DNA from: Agrypnia vestita
Lineage: Eukaryota > Arthropoda > Insecta > Trichoptera > Phryganeidae
NCBI GenBank assembly: GCA_016648135.1
Contig: JADDOH010009991.1
Coordinates: forward strand, 89,183-153,182
Length of the DNA stretch: 64,000 bases
Direction: 5' to 3'
Made by a program: the position numbers and the translations under genes. The first letter of the stretch is position 1. Every line of letters begins with the position of its first letter. Positions 33,701-43,271 of this stretch are shown here, one piece after another. The notes under the pieces were generated by a model that saw only the letters and a list, made by a program, of their open reading frames with translations, did no database searches and had not been told where the DNA came from.

Positions 33701-36700
33701 GAAATTGTTAATGATGGTATTCTAATCGGTGACACACAAATCGTTATTTGAGATTTGTATCTAATTATATTGATTGATAAAATTGATTTTTTGTAATTCG
33801 ACAGGCAACCACCGGTACCAAACAGCACTTATCTCAGTCACGAATCGTCGACACAATCGGATAGAAATCTCAAATAACTGCACCATGTGTAGCCAGTTAA
33901 AATAAAGGTTTGCCCATCACTACAAATCGTGGACTTTTTTGTTGAAATTTGCTCCATAAGTAATTATCAGTGGTCTCCGGATATTTGAACTTATATTTGA
34001 AAGAAGTAATAGGAAAAAAAAATAGTAATAATTTTAAATGATGGCACGGTGATGGCCGATGTTATCTATGGCCCGGTTGTTTCAAGTTGGATTAGAATAA
34101 AAGTTGGTTTAAAGCATAGATTTTTACGGAAACGGATCGTTTGATTTGTGGAGAACGCAAAAAACTATGCTTTAAACGAACTTTCACTTTGATCCAACTT
34201 GAAACAACCGGCCCTATGTAGACTCCATAGTCATTCTAAACCAGTCCATCAGAATAGTAGTTTTGAGATTGTGCTCTGGTCCATATGTTTTGTCTTTCCT
34301 ATCCTAAGCCCTTGTTTTGATCTTGATTTCGAGTTTAATTCCTGACTGAATAGATTGTGTCTTTATGATAATACCTTAATTAATAATTATCATCATCCAA
34401 CTGCCAATATTTGTAATATTAGTACATCTTGTTTTTATATTTACTTCATTCGAAAGTAAATTATTTTCTATTGATGCAAATTCCATTCCATTGCAAAATA
34501 TTAAATTCTAAATTCAGATGAAATTTTTATATTACTATTTATAAACTTGTATAATAAAAAACAGTATAATACTTGACATGAAACACAACATGTTTTATGT
34601 ATGTACATATTTAAATGTCCCAAATCTAGGTAGATTGAAATGATGCCGTGGAATTGTTTCATATTGAAAGGATAATGAAAATGAAAATCCATATCAGAGT
34701 ACTTTCTAGAGTCGAACATTTAGTAATTAAATGAAAAGTGTGTAAACACATCATTATTATCAAAAATTATTTGTTATCATACTTTGTCAAGTGTATGACA
34801 CATGTAATGTGTGACGCATGAGAGAATATTGCATATTTAAGCAAGAAACAAATTGTGACTGTCAGTCGCACTCGAATGACACCTCCATAAATTCACCCAA
34901 AAATTTAAAATATTTTTTATAAATTTCTCGACACATACTTTCTACCGCCTACCTTAATATCCATTAATGAAAGTAAAATTCTTGATCTAGAAAACTCCTA
35001 TATTCAGAACAAAAAGTAGGTACTTGCATTTTGCACTCATATTTTTGATCGTTTAAGGTGGAAAATGAGGTGCTTGGCTAGATTAATATATCAAGACAAG
35101 ATATACTAAGTATACTATCTAGTAGGAATATTTCATTTCAAACCATTGTACTGAATATTTCAGAGTACACACTTCACTCTGTTGAAAGAAGAGTGACACA
35201 ATAAAGCTCCCTCGAAGTCATTTTACAGTAAGACTTGATTAAGTTATATGTAATTAAACCGATTCTCCATTTTTTTTATTCGTGTCACTTTTCTATCAAC
35301 AGGACGGCCCAACTGTTTCTCAGAAAGACCAAAAGTTTACAGATAACTTTTCAGTTTTATATTTTCAACAGTGGATAAATAGATTGTCATATTTATGACT
35401 GATACAAATAATTTTTCCTTTTATTTACATTAGGTACATTCGCAAGACAGGTATTGATCGTTTTGTGATTAGGATAAATTATTAAAACATTATTAAATGT
35501 AATAATTATTTAATCACTCAATAATGCAATAAATTTCAATGACCGATTGAATTGTGGTATTTCTTGACCTACAAGCGAGTCAAATTTCCGAAAGTCGATA
35601 GACGAGTACAGAATTTGAACATGGCGTTTTTTTCCCCGGATCTCTGAAACAGTGTCTCGTAACTTACATTGTACTGTCAGAGTATTCTTCTATGTTCACT
35701 TACCTTTGATTTTGTAAAAAAAAAATTCAATCTTATGCCTGACTTTTAATCTTGAAATCGGTTTTTGATGAATTATAAATTTTTCTTTCAGAAAATTGCA
35801 TGTTTTTTCGATGCTTTGCTTATTAGTTGATAGTACCGACCAACAAAAAAGCTATTAGCATTCGTAATCTAGATTTAACTATGAAGAAATTCGTTAACCT
35901 ACGGCAAAATCGGATAAATATGTTCTTTTTCAAGGGTTTCCTCATAAATATGAATAACAGAAATACAAATTTTCCAAATACAAAACATAACATGGTAACC
36001 GATTTTATTATATCACAATCACAGTATTATAATAATCACAAAAATAGTACTATAACCTAATCAATTCAATTGGTGTTCGCTTTCACACACTAATATTTAC
36101 TATTGCAAAATTGCTGCTTTTAACAATATTAAATTTTTTTTAAAAATCAAAATCTATAAGTTTTCATGCTTACTAAAGGCCTTCTCCCCTTTCACTACTG
36201 AACCCTAAATGAGATTACCTCCGAGATAAATAAATAATGTCAATGAAAAAAACATTATATCACCAGATATTTTATTCATAGCATTTTTTTATAAGATATT
36301 TTTTTCTTTTCTTTTTATGCTTTTTACGGGCCAGGAGGCCCAATTACAGAAGCGAAATACATTACAAAACACCCAGGCTTAAGTAAATCACAGAGTATCT
36401 TCATCCTAATTTTGATATTGAGCCCACAAAATTATCTTTTTGCTCAATCTTTTTTTTTATTGTGTAAAGAAAATCTGATTCCATTGGTTCGAAAACGACT
36501 AAACCACAATTTTTTAGAACTTTCATTAGATCGAATCATTTAAACTGTAATCACCTCAAATGAAATATTGTTATACCTGAAGGCAATAAAGGCATCTCCT
36601 TGTTCTCCGCCCACTATGTGCACTCCTCCTTCGGGGATGGAGAGGCCGCGGAAGAAGGTCCGGATGTCCATGGCATTCGCAGACCACGGCAGATTCTGAA

Positions 36701-36747
36701 GTCTTATTATAACACTCATGATGGCGCCTCTTTCTGCTTCTTAATAC
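18921..36747 (-). CDS. RBM12: RBM12-like five-RRM RNA-binding protein (whole gene, two coding exons)
   Basis: Nuclear RNA-binding protein of the RBM12 (SWAN) family, 1001 residues, coded by 36719-36577 joined to 21783-18921 (TTCAG|GTATAA ... TTTTTAG|T). RRMs lie at about residues 3-75, 450-524, 574-649, 769-846 and 925-1001. RRM1 has the family signature RLQNLPWSANAMDIRTFF and HIVGGEQGDAFIAF. An Arg/Ser/Asp-rich block is at 170-242, typical of splicing-related proteins, and an RGG-like Gly/Arg block is at 870-902. A DPR-plus-basic motif (DPRRQ, DPRQR, DPRQR) occurs three times in the linkers. The stop is at 18923-18921. The family is linked to RNA processing; the exact role in this organism is unknown. 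The RRM1-coding exon stands 14.8 kb from the rest, a boundary that cuts RRM1 itself. Confidence 0.95.
22081..22248 (-). pseudogene. Truncated pogo/Tigger transposase (psq-type HTH only)
   Basis: A 55-residue frame starting MSTNKRKCLSVREKVEIIRE and continuing through EVCKKFSLSSSTVSLLWK to a TGA. This is the N-terminal pipsqueak/CENP-B-type helix-turn-helix that binds the element's ends. The remaining HTH and DDD catalytic domains are absent. A truncated DNA-binding protein like this could in principle repress related elements, but nothing shows that it is expressed. Confidence 0.8.
22456..22509. repeat. Perfect inverted duplication, 21-bp arms, 12-nt loop
   Basis: CACTTAATTAGGGTTCATTTT, 12 nt, then the exact reverse complement. 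It is inside the pogo element, away from its terminal repeats. Confidence 0.9.
23176..23510. mobile_element. hAT-type MITE (family C) interrupted by a SINE
   Basis: Left part (to 23253, with TATGTATCTCGTAATATTCC) and right part (from about 23411, with AAGTAAAAGTCATGCTTCA and GACTGTACGTG) match the two halves of the intact copy at 23729-23957. SINE family 1 (23254-23410) sits between them. The outer ends are eroded. Confidence 0.6.
23254..23410 (+). repeat. tRNA-derived SINE, family 1, copy 3 (best tRNA head)
   Basis: The head has an A-box-like TGTGGTTAGGACTCTCACC and the B box GGTTCGAACCTCA; the body is AGTTAGTCCTAT...TAAAAATATTGATGTGACA. The RNA polymerase III promoter parts are preserved best in this copy. 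It inserted into a hAT MITE of family C. Confidence 0.88.
23684..23728 (+). repeat. SINE family 1 head, cut by a hAT MITE
   Basis: GGTGTAGTGGTGAAGACGCT and TAGTGATCTAGTGGTTA match the SINE head at 10011. It resumes at 23966 (AGGGTTGATGA) after the MITE and then degenerates. Confidence 0.7.
23729..23957. mobile_element. hAT-type MITE (family C), inserted in a SINE
   Basis: Ends TAGGGGCGTGCAGTGAGAA...TTCTCACTGCACGTCCTTG. Flanks AGTGGTTA and AGTGGTTG form an 8-bp target duplication with one difference. 229 bp, noncoding. A related copy is at 29639-29807. Confidence 0.85.
24027..24975 (+). pseudogene. Non-LTR retrotransposon reverse transcriptase fragment (jockey/CR1-like)
   Basis: Open from 24027 (SGVPQGSHPGPILFTIFIN) through the catalytic box, here FTDD instead of the usual F/YADD, and on through YKINGKFL and IRDLGIIVD to a stop at 24459. 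Past that, the C-terminal part (LIWGPHYTV, NIES, FLRI) is readable only with frameshifts and stops to about 24975. The N-terminal RT half, endonuclease and ORF1 are absent, so it is a 5'-truncated dead copy. Part of the open frame is a perfect inverted duplication (next entry). Confidence 0.85.
24252..24317. repeat. Perfect inverted duplication inside the RT frame, 27-bp arms, 12-nt loop
   Basis: The arm at 24252-24278 is the exact reverse complement of 24291-24317. The right arm encodes the normal family motif (YKINGKFL), so the left arm appears to be the overwritten side. The frame stays open across it. Confidence 0.95.
25137..26275 (+). mobile_element. Probable second pogo/Tigger-like remnant
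   Basis: Ends resemble each other in inverse (GAAACTCCTTATAACGAAAA on the left; CTCCTTATAATGAAGAACTC on the right). Inside, about 25592-25733 reads FAGVDDGLATSVEMSDEEIL on the plus strand and then stops, like the acidic tail of Tigger transposases. A different segment (about 25778-26160) seems inserted in it. Boundaries are approximate. Confidence 0.35.
25851..25884. repeat. Perfect inverted duplication, 13-bp arms, 8-nt loop
   Basis: CTCGAGCGTGCCA, 8 nt, TGGCACGCTCGAG. Confidence 0.9.
26489..26568 (+). repeat. SINE family 1, tail fragment
   Basis: Matches only the 3' half of the family (ACGTTTAGCTTAGTTTTAAA, then TATTGATGCAACACCTATTCC). Just upstream, about 26440-26485 (GCCCTGAAGGGCGTTAATTAA) looks like another retroelement's 3' end. 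Confidence 0.7.
27414..27679. mobile_element. hAT-type MITE (family A), copy 3, with a nested element
   Basis: Ends TGGTGATGTT...GCATCACTA, flanked by CTCTGGGT and CTCTGCGT (8-bp duplication, one difference). The 72-bp element at 27532-27603 interrupts it. Confidence 0.85.
27532..27603. mobile_element. TA-flanked MITE (family B), 72-bp copy nested in a hAT MITE
   Basis: CAGTTGCCGGCAAAC...GCCGGCTACTG with TA at both sides. A longer copy is at 40490-40630. The TA duplication and CAGT ends suggest Tc1/mariner-type mobilisation. Confidence 0.85.
28360..28440 (+). repeat. Retroelement 3' tail, copy 2
   Basis: GTGCCCTTGAGGCGGGTACT, then ACGGCGCTATATAAATTATC and an ATT/TATT microsatellite. Same family as 13662-13735. 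Confidence 0.6.
28441..29638. other. Intronic, no recognised element
   Basis: AT-rich with short spurious open frames on the minus strand (28611-28823, 29270-29458). I see no family motif. Confidence 0.5.
29639..29807. mobile_element. hAT-type MITE (family C), copy
   Basis: CGGACACATGCAGTG...CACTGCATGCCCCTG with flanks ATAATGTC / ATAATATC (8 bp, one difference). 169 bp. Similar to 23729-23957. Confidence 0.8.
30141..30199 (-). repeat. SINE family 1, 3' half of a split copy
   Basis: AAATAGAGATGCAAACACGA and ATTCTTACTATTTTCAAA match the family. The copy resumes at 31561 after the Tigger-like element. Confidence 0.8.
30480..30740 (-). pseudogene. Tigger-type transposase C-terminal fragment
   Basis: 86-codon frame. 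GRELSTEEIIALRHKQQ corresponds to the ELS/T-EEL segment and FIEKNHPNKAVAMRA to the conserved tail of Tigger/jerky-like transposases. Just upstream a stop interrupts GLGDSNCVG. The catalytic DDE part is not visible. Confidence 0.75.
31113..31325. mobile_element. hAT-type MITE (family A), copy 4, inside the Tigger-like element
   Basis: Left part with GATCAAACCGTTATTTTAACC, right part AACCGGTTAAAATACCATCA. Matches copies at 11346 and 17800. Its terminal bases and target duplication have decayed. Confidence 0.75.
31561..31640 (-). repeat. SINE family 1, 5' (tRNA) half of the split copy
   Basis: TGCTTGTTCTATGAAAATAG, CTTGCTGGTCTCC and GGCTCGAACC complete the copy begun at 30141-30199. Confidence 0.8.
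31777..31833. repeat. Inverted duplication, 19-bp arms (one mismatch)
   Basis: TATAATTGAGCTCTTGCCC, 19 nt, then its reverse complement with one difference. Confidence 0.85.
32500..32665. repeat. Fragment of the large TIR element family seen at 55.1-56.2 kb
   Basis: ATGCAAACTTTGATATTGCA, TATCTCCATAAC and the TTTTTTGCTACTAGCTA end match the outer parts of the element at 55105-56235. Confidence 0.55.
32930..33075 (-). pseudogene. Possible LINE C-terminal fragment
   Basis: The minus-strand reading YAVEVGAGELPAKVVYSFLK then KDLGLNRS is similar in pattern to the EVG.RG...S...L...LG motif near the end of some non-LTR retrotransposon proteins. Very short; no other domain is visible. Confidence 0.35.
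33709..33922. mobile_element. hAT-type MITE (family A), copy 5
   Basis: TAATGATGGTATTCTAAT...GCCCATCACTA with flanks GAAATTGT / CAAATCGT (6 of 8 match, so an older insertion). 214 bp. Confidence 0.8.
34070..34214. repeat. Palindromic MITE, family P, copy 3
   Basis: GGCCCGGTTGTTTCAAGTTG at the left, its inverse at the right, TAT on both flanks. 145 bp with near-perfect arms. Confidence 0.9.
34215..36328. other. Intronic, no recognised element
   Basis: AT-rich. The open frame at 35827-36060 is Asn/Ile-rich and looks accidental. Confidence 0.5.
36329..36400 (-). repeat. SINE family 2, fragment
   Basis: GGGCCAGGAGGCCCAATTAC and CACCCAGGCTTAAGTAAATC match the body of the copy at 7655-7812. The tRNA head is missing. 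Confidence 0.75.
36577..36747 (-). CDS. RBM12: RBM12 first coding exon (RRM1 N-terminal half)
   Basis: The ATG is at 36719-36717 in a good context (GCCATCATGA). The 143 coding bases give MSVIIRLQNLPWSANAMDIR..., including RNP2 (VIIRLQ) and the loop GGVHIVGGEQG, and end in TTCAG|GTATAA at 36577. Upstream CCTTCGTTATAG (ending 36748) looks like an acceptor, so about 28 nt of 5' UTR lie in this exon and a further noncoding exon is expected at higher coordinates. Confidence 0.93.
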
Positions 36748-37651
36748 CTATAACGAAGGAAAATGTCTTTCGATATTGCGTTTCGGAGTCTTACAATTGA
36801 TAACAAAATAGCACGATCAGGATCAATTTAGTTAAAGCAATAAACCAGTCTTCTTAGGAGATTCTTTTATTTGTGATAGAAGGAATCAAAAGGTTAAAGT
36901 TTAACAATAAAACATCATTATTGATCGCACAGTTTATTTTGAAATTATATAAAAAAATACACAATTAATTGAATTAATGACTATCATTATTCTTGATAAA
37001 ATAGTTTTAAATATCTCTCCAATCGGTGGCTCTTTTCTGTTGTGTTTAAAGCTGTTTTTCAGATGTCACTAAACCTAATTTTTTTAGAAAATGTAGTTAA
37101 GTTGCAGCAGACGCATACCCATTCTAAATTTTTAATTTACGTAGGAGTAAAATGCTACAATATTGATAAACCATCAGTATTGCAGTGGCCGTTACAACGA
37201 AGGAGGATTAAAAGGCAAATTAAAAATTACCGCAGAGCAGTTTGCTTTGATCATAATCGTTCAAATTTTAAGGCAGTTTTGATTTTCTTCAAACCTTTCT
37301 TCGTTTTTTCACAATATTGATATTAAAAATGCATAAACTCTAATTGATTAATATCTTGAGCATTTATCTGCTATCAGGTGAAATTTGACACCTCAATCTC
37401 TTTCAAAAGTATTATATATTTCCACATTTATCGTCAATCGAAGACTCACAATGGATGAACCTTGGCAGACGTCATCCTCACAGCGAGGGACCACCAAAGA
37501 CACATATTAATTTAATTTAATTTGGACATTTAAGTCAATGCAGACGTCCTGTTACCGTCCAAGTATTCTTCAATTTATTACCAGTGGCGTACATCATTAA
37601 CACGATTACCTATATGTAAAGATAGTGTACAGATACGCTGGGATTACTCAA
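36748..37651. other. Upstream of RBM12 exon 1, no recognised element
   Basis: Probably a 5' UTR intron of RBM12. The open frame at 37042-37320 shows no motif. Confidence 0.4.
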
Positions 37652-37797
37652 AATATTTTGAGTATGTCCAAATTTTTCAGAACAGTACTGGATTTTGTCA
37701 CAGGGACGTCATTAATCAATCAATACTGATTTATTAATGATGTCCCTGTGACAAAATCCAGTACTGTTCTGAAAAATTTGGACATACTCAAAATATT
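37652..37797. repeat. Palindrome, 64-bp arms with one mismatch
   Basis: Arms 37652-37715 and 37735-37797 contain GAGTATGTCCAAATTTTTCA and its inverse. The loop is about 19 nt. The right arm matches the outer end of the repeat at 48010-48080, so this is probably an internally deleted derivative of that family. Confidence 0.9.
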
Positions 37798-38092
37798 CTG
37801 AATGAAAATATGTACTTACTGATAAAAAGGAGTTTAATAAAATTTCAAATAATATTTCTGGCGTATCCTAGTGTAATGCTAGTAATTCGGAAGAATTTCA
37901 CAGATAAAGGATATTCCTAACAAACTTCAAAAATCCAATATAGATTTCTCATTAGCGACATCTGTGGTCATTTAAGGGGAATGAAAAAGCTTTGGCCGTG
38001 CTGAGGATTGTTGCAACTCATATGTGAAACGTGGTGTATAATTTAAACATATATAACTTTAAAAAATTATTAGACACGGTATTATTCTATTA

Positions 38093-38250
38093 TGGTGGAA
38101 ATGGCGAACGTTACATTGTGTAAAGTGATCACTTAAGCCAGCTGTACAATAGGTCTTAAGCCCTATGTACACCCAAATACTTGTATACCTACTTTCTCAT
38201 AAAAAATACAGTTTCGTCTCTGTGAGACATCTATAATATATATTGAGGGA
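38093..38250. repeat. Half copy of the 47.2-48.1 kb repeat family
   Basis: GTGTAAAGTGATCACTTAAG and GCCCTATGTACACCCAAATA match 47350-48000 but without the 523-bp insertion there. It preserves the empty target site TCACTTAAGCCAG. Confidence 0.75.
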
Positions 38251-39442
38251 TTACTCACATTAACAATATGCATCCACAAGATGAATTTTATAAAAGTAAA
38301 TTTAAACTGACACTTATCAAAGATTTGTATCTTACGACATCATTTCAAAAATTGTCCAGTGCAATCACAAGCTGTATTTGTATAATAAAAAATAATTTAA
38401 CCCTGTGCTCACGTGTTCCTCAGTTGTCCTAGAAACCTGACCGCACAGCTTCCCTTTATGTTTTTTTTTGCAATTTTTTTAACCAAAAATTTGCGGCATT
38501 TAGGCAAATAACTTCTTGTGCATCTCTGGACATTTTAGAATCATTAGAAATCACTAAAAGGTTTAGAAGTCAGTCGATCTTACCCGTATGTTTGCGAAAT
38601 GACATTCCCTATATAAATGGCGAGACAATCTCTACACGGAACAGTTTATTATGACAGCTCGGCGATATCATGGAAACAATACTAGCAAAAGCCGCGACTA
38701 GCGTGAATTAAAAACGATTGACAAAAATAGATTACACAGTACTTACTCGGCGCTCGGTGTAAATGAATAAGTGCAATCAGACATGCAAATATCTAGAAAA
38801 CTTAATGAAATATCCCATAGATGAGCGGAAGTCTCAATGGTGACTATTCGTACAAATTTCGTAATAGCGATTACAATAAAGTTACGTTGTTGATTAATTA
38901 AACTTAAATTAATTTCAAGTGTTTCATTTGTCTCCAACCACCGTGATCCATGACAGTATATTATTCATTGGAATAAAAAATATATTAATTAGAGCCTAAT
39001 AAACTAACTAGTTATATAAAAAAATATTCCAAACTAAATCAATGCGTTAATAATATAATAATAATAATCAACAAGTTAACCCATATCAACAAGTAATTTG
39101 TTGCAAGGAGTATTTTTTGCAAACATATCTGGCAAACATAGAATTGTATGACAGCTCATTCTGGTCCTGTTGTTTTTTTTGGCCCACACTTGCAGAACAA
39201 TACTGAACAGGAATTGTAACTTAAAGGAATTGTCGCGGAAGATTGGCCGGGAGCAGGTAGTTTGACCCTGACCTGCTATGCCCCATGACGTACTACCGAA
39301 CGAACCTAAAGTGCATTCTTTAGCCAAATAGTTCATTTGAGAATAATAAAAGGTATGACTACATCATTTAATCCCATAACACCAAAATTCGAATAAATTT
39401 AAAAAAAACGGACAAATTCCCATGGGTGCTAACGCTTGAAGG

Positions 39443-40421
39443 TTAACCTTTGGTATGCCAGAACGCGGATCCGCACCATCTCCGTAAACTGCCGGAATGT
39501 GGATCCGCGCTTCTATGCCCACGTGCATTTTTTTCCGTTTATCACGGAATAAAGTTCAAAATCCCTTCGCGTACATTCTTACTGAACGAATAAAGGTTCT
39601 CAACCAATCAGAATAGTGTAAAAAAAAAAGTTAATCCATTTTTTCTATGATCGGTGCGAAAGGTGAGCGATGGTTTTTTATTGTTGATTGAAGTAATTGC
39701 TGATAAAGGTGTCGTAAGTTGTTGTTTATTTTGCATTTTTATTATTTTGCAAGTTTAAAGTAAAGACTTTTTCAAAATTAGGTAAATCTTTGAATTCACA
39801 TAAAAATTGTGTCCGTTGGTAGTGCACGAGTCTTGTTTTCGGTTATTGTTATCATTTTATTTCATATTTATTGTGAATCATATATCATATGAAAGACTTT
39901 GTTTCCTAGATTACGATTTTGGAAAGTTATCTTTTCAATAAATCTTGATTCACTCTAAATTTGTGTTCAAATCACCTTGCCTTATTGAGCGGATCTGCGC
40001 TCACAATGATGCTCATTTTCAAATATGCTTTTTATTCAGTTTATTGATTATTATATTACATTGTTTTTATACCTTTGGCTGTAAAATCTATCAAAATATG
40101 AAATAAAACAAACAAAACCCAAATCTAAGTTCAGTGTTTTCTTTTATAATCACATTCCTTGGGTAAGGTAATAATTAGTATAAGTCGAAAGAAATTGTTA
40201 TAGTATAAAAATTTACAGTGGTAATGTGATAAAAACAAGTACTAATAAAAATCTTAGTTACGTACCTTTAAGAAGAAAAAAATTTTAATTAGTGGCGTCT
40301 AACCACGAATTTTAATAAAAAAAAAAAACAATGAAGTAAAAAAATAGCACTCTTGGTGTATTATTTAGCGCGGCAGACAACGAAAACATTATTTGCCGCA
40401 TGGCGGCACACCAGGGGTTAA
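39443..40421. mobile_element. piggyBac-like non-autonomous element (979 bp)
   Basis: TTAA at both borders (39443-39446, 40418-40421). The left end TTAACCTTTGGTATGCCAG and the inverse of the right end TTAACCCCTGGTGTGCCGC are alike. Subterminal GCGGATCCGC boxes occur at about 39463 and 39500, with a variant near 39992. No transposase frame. Exact TTAA flanks fit the piggyBac superfamily. Confidence 0.75.
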
Positions 40422-40489
40422 ATAAATAACCAACTTTGTACTAACCATATTCATTACTTTAACATCAATGCTATCAAAACAGACATGTA

Positions 40490-40630
40490 CAGTAGCCGGC
40501 AAACATCTTGAAATTTTACGGCGTAGTGGGGGGAAGTTTGCGCATGTACCATTCCACCAACGAGACCCAAATTTTGTCTTCTGCGCATTTCCCCACTACG
40601 CCAAAAAATTTTCAAGTTTGCCGGCAACTG
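40490..40630. mobile_element. TA-flanked MITE (family B), 141-bp copy
   Basis: CAGTAGCCGGCAAAC...GTTTGCCGGCAACTG with TA on both sides. Inner inverted CCCCACTACGCC boxes. A shorter relative is nested at 27532. Confidence 0.9.
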
Positions 40631-40837
40631 TACCACTGATATGAATAATCGGTAAAATTAATTAACTTAATTAAATCAGTTGTGAGGAGAGAACGGAATA
40701 GACATAGATATTGAAATGGAAAATATACCAAATAAAGGTTATTTGATAGATTTAATCGACTTCTTTTGTAAATTATCTAGGTATAAGCATGCCTTAATGA
40801 AATTTGGCTATTTCTATCTTTTTTTAGATATTTTTTT

Positions 40838-41013
40838 TTAAATAAAGATACAAATGCGGAATACGTGTCACATCAATATTCTTACTATTTTCAAACTAAG
40901 CTAAACGCTTGTGCTATGAAAATAGGACTAATTTGCTGGTCTGGAGTGAGGTTCGAACCCGCGACCTTTGGATCACGAGGCGAAAGTCCTAACCACAAGA
41001 CCAACAAGGTACT
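40838..41013 (-). repeat. tRNA-derived SINE, family 1, minus-strand copy
   Basis: B box inverse GGTTCGAACCCGC, A-box region inverse CCTAACCACAAGACC, and the full body. The most complete copy of the family here. Confidence 0.9.
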
Positions 41014-41817
41014 CGTTTTAAGTTTGTGTTTTTTAATTAAGTTTATGTGTTTTTTAATTTAAATTTGTGTGTTATAACTTGATAAAGCAGAATAAGCACA
41101 TTTTTCCTGCAGCAACCCAGACGTTCATGACCCATGGATAGCTTCCAATTTGCATTAGGTCTTTGTCCTACTTTCTTCCTTTACCATATCCGCCCTGATA
41201 GAATTGGTAGGTACTTTTGAAAGTGAAATGGAAAAATATCAAGATTAAATTTAATCCATATTATTTTGTGTAATTTTTTTACACATAAAAATATACATAA
41301 TTAATCTATTCTAGGCCATGAAAAAATTAATGCTGCAGATGGAACACAGCAAAATGCCACTAGTTTAATAAACTGCACTAATCAGATCTCTGGATATTTA
41401 AATACAATAATACAACAGTTTGGTGCATCCTAGTTCAAGCAATTAGCAAAATATTAAATGAAAAATTTTCAATTGCTAATTCTAAACACACAAATTATTT
41501 TATGTTTCAAGTCACCAAGACAATAAATCGGGTATACGGCTAAAAAGCACAACAGGAAATCTCAGATAGTACGTGTTTCGAATTTTGTTGCCCATTGTGT
41601 CGCGGTTAAATCTACTATCAATCATAAATATAAAAAACCTATAAAATTGTAGATAGAGAATCCAAAAAGGAATAAGAAATTCTCTAGTACTTATAAGATT
41701 CTTAAAACTTTTAAAAAAATTACCAAGTTATACTCGATATCTTTAAATCAAAAGAAAATTCTCTAATATTTCGAAATTTTCGTGATTAACTTTGTGGAAG
41801 TTCATTGTAAATAACTA

Positions 41818-41887
41818 TGAATAAAACACAACGTGAAATAAACGTTGTGTTTTATTCAAAATTCTCTATACAAGTATAGAGAATTTT
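41818..41887. repeat. Two adjoining perfect inverted duplications
   Basis: First: 17-bp arms TGAATAAAACACAACGT (41818-41834 / 41842-41858), 7-nt loop. Second: 13-bp arms AAAATTCTCTATA (41858-41870 / 41875-41887), 4-nt loop. They share base 41858. Confidence 0.92.
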
Positions 41888-42539
41888 CTTAAATAACCCG
41901 ATGATGGTGAAAAACTTATCGAGGACCATTTATTTTTTAGAGCACCTTTATCAATAGCCAGAGGTTCATGTCCAAAGCGCGCAAGATGTGACTAAAGGAG
42001 CTTTAAAAGGTCATATGGGTTGATCTATTCGTCTCTCCACACTACCTGGAGGCAGCTATGTGCAAATTTCTAACATTTTTCAATTAGATATGCACTATAA
42101 AACCATTTTGCACAATGCAATGTAAAGACACATCTCTTGTGCAATGATGCAATTTCAGGATTTTCATAAACTTAAAATTCAAACGCATGCACTACACCCC
42201 GTAATACCTTTTACAAACGCATTTTTCTACTAAAACAATAAAAGACAATTGTAAACAATGTGTTCATTCTGCAATGAATAAAAATTGGTTTAGAACGCAG
42301 GCAACCTTTAGTTCTGGGGCTACGTTTTAATTCCATCATTGAATCAACGGACAAAGACAGAATTTATCATCTGTACCTACTCAATCATTCAGAACTTTTT
42401 TACAACTTGTATACTAAATTATATCATAAAATTAACACGCATTTATTTATATATTAAATATTTTGCAGGCCGGACTAGAAATTTTCAGGGTTGCGGAGCC
42501 AGGGTTATTTCCACATGTGGTTTAGAAACTAATTCAGTA

Positions 42540-42845
42540 TTACAGCAACAATGCAACTGCTTCATATGTCAACTGTTGAAGAAATGTACATACATTTACG
42601 AGGCAAATGGCTTCTGCTATTGTAGTTCCCCCATACACAAAGTGACATGCATTTCTTCTACAGAGCAGCATTGCCATATTGTGCATGGATTTGTAGTGTT
42701 TTTCTCGACGATCATCCGTTCCAACACTACCTAGTAAGTGTACTAATTTAGTCCATATTGCGTCTGTTTGGAGCTGAGACGACCGAGGCAGCGGCATTTC
42801 ATCAGCAGCAGATCGCCAGGTAGTGTATGAAGTGGGAACAACCAA
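42540..42845 (-). CDS. Unrecognised open frame, perhaps a transposon-derived relic
   Basis: 101 codons without a canonical ATG start; a stop lies just upstream. It includes AIWTKLVHLLGSVGTDDRRE and TYEAVALLL. The first segment is loosely like a Myb/SANT-type DNA-binding domain of transposon accessory proteins, but the match is weak. The plus strand also has an open frame (42339-42734) over the same bases. I cannot say which, if either, is real. Confidence 0.2.
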   Translation of the reverse strand: MVVPTSYTTWRSAADEMPLPRSSQLQTDAIWTKLVHLLGSVGTDDRREKHYKSMHNMAMLLCRRNACHFVYGGTTIAEAICLVNVCTFLQQLTYEAVALLL

Positions 42846-43271
42846 TTATTTTATCGCTCATTAAATTTCTAATATTTCAACACTGTTGATAGATTTTGAT
42901 GCATAGAATAGTGCTCTACTAAATTCGAAAAACCTCGAAATATTTTTTGTTTTTTTAGGAGTCGTTGAGGAAAAAATAATAATTTCAATTTATAGAAATT
43001 GGAGAAGTTTGTGAGGTGTTCAGTGTGGGGGCAATTTTTTACCTGCATCACAACCCATAATATTGTGCTTGTTTAACTGTATGAATTTAAACTTTGTTCA
43101 AAGCTGAAATGTCTCGTAAAATATTTGACTTATGGAGAAAATGCAGTTATCAAAATCACCTCCCAGAAATGTTAAGATATTTTAAAAAAGTTTGGTACTG
43201 ACAACTGAAGACGCACCATCATCAGGAAGACGTGTCATCGATAATTCTGAGCTGTATATTTCTCTTGCTAC

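Larger units (their letters stand above)
21784..36576 (-). other. RBM12 intron of 14.8 kb
   Basis: GT (36576-36575) to AG (21785-21784). Filled with transposons: pogo 21958-22745, SINE and hAT MITEs at 23.2-24.0 kb, a LINE at 24.0-25.0 kb, a probable second pogo at 25.1-26.3 kb, hAT MITEs at 27.4 and 33.7 kb, a Tigger-in-SINE nest at 30.1-31.6 kb, and MITE P at 34.1 kb. No host exon was found inside it. Confidence 0.85.
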
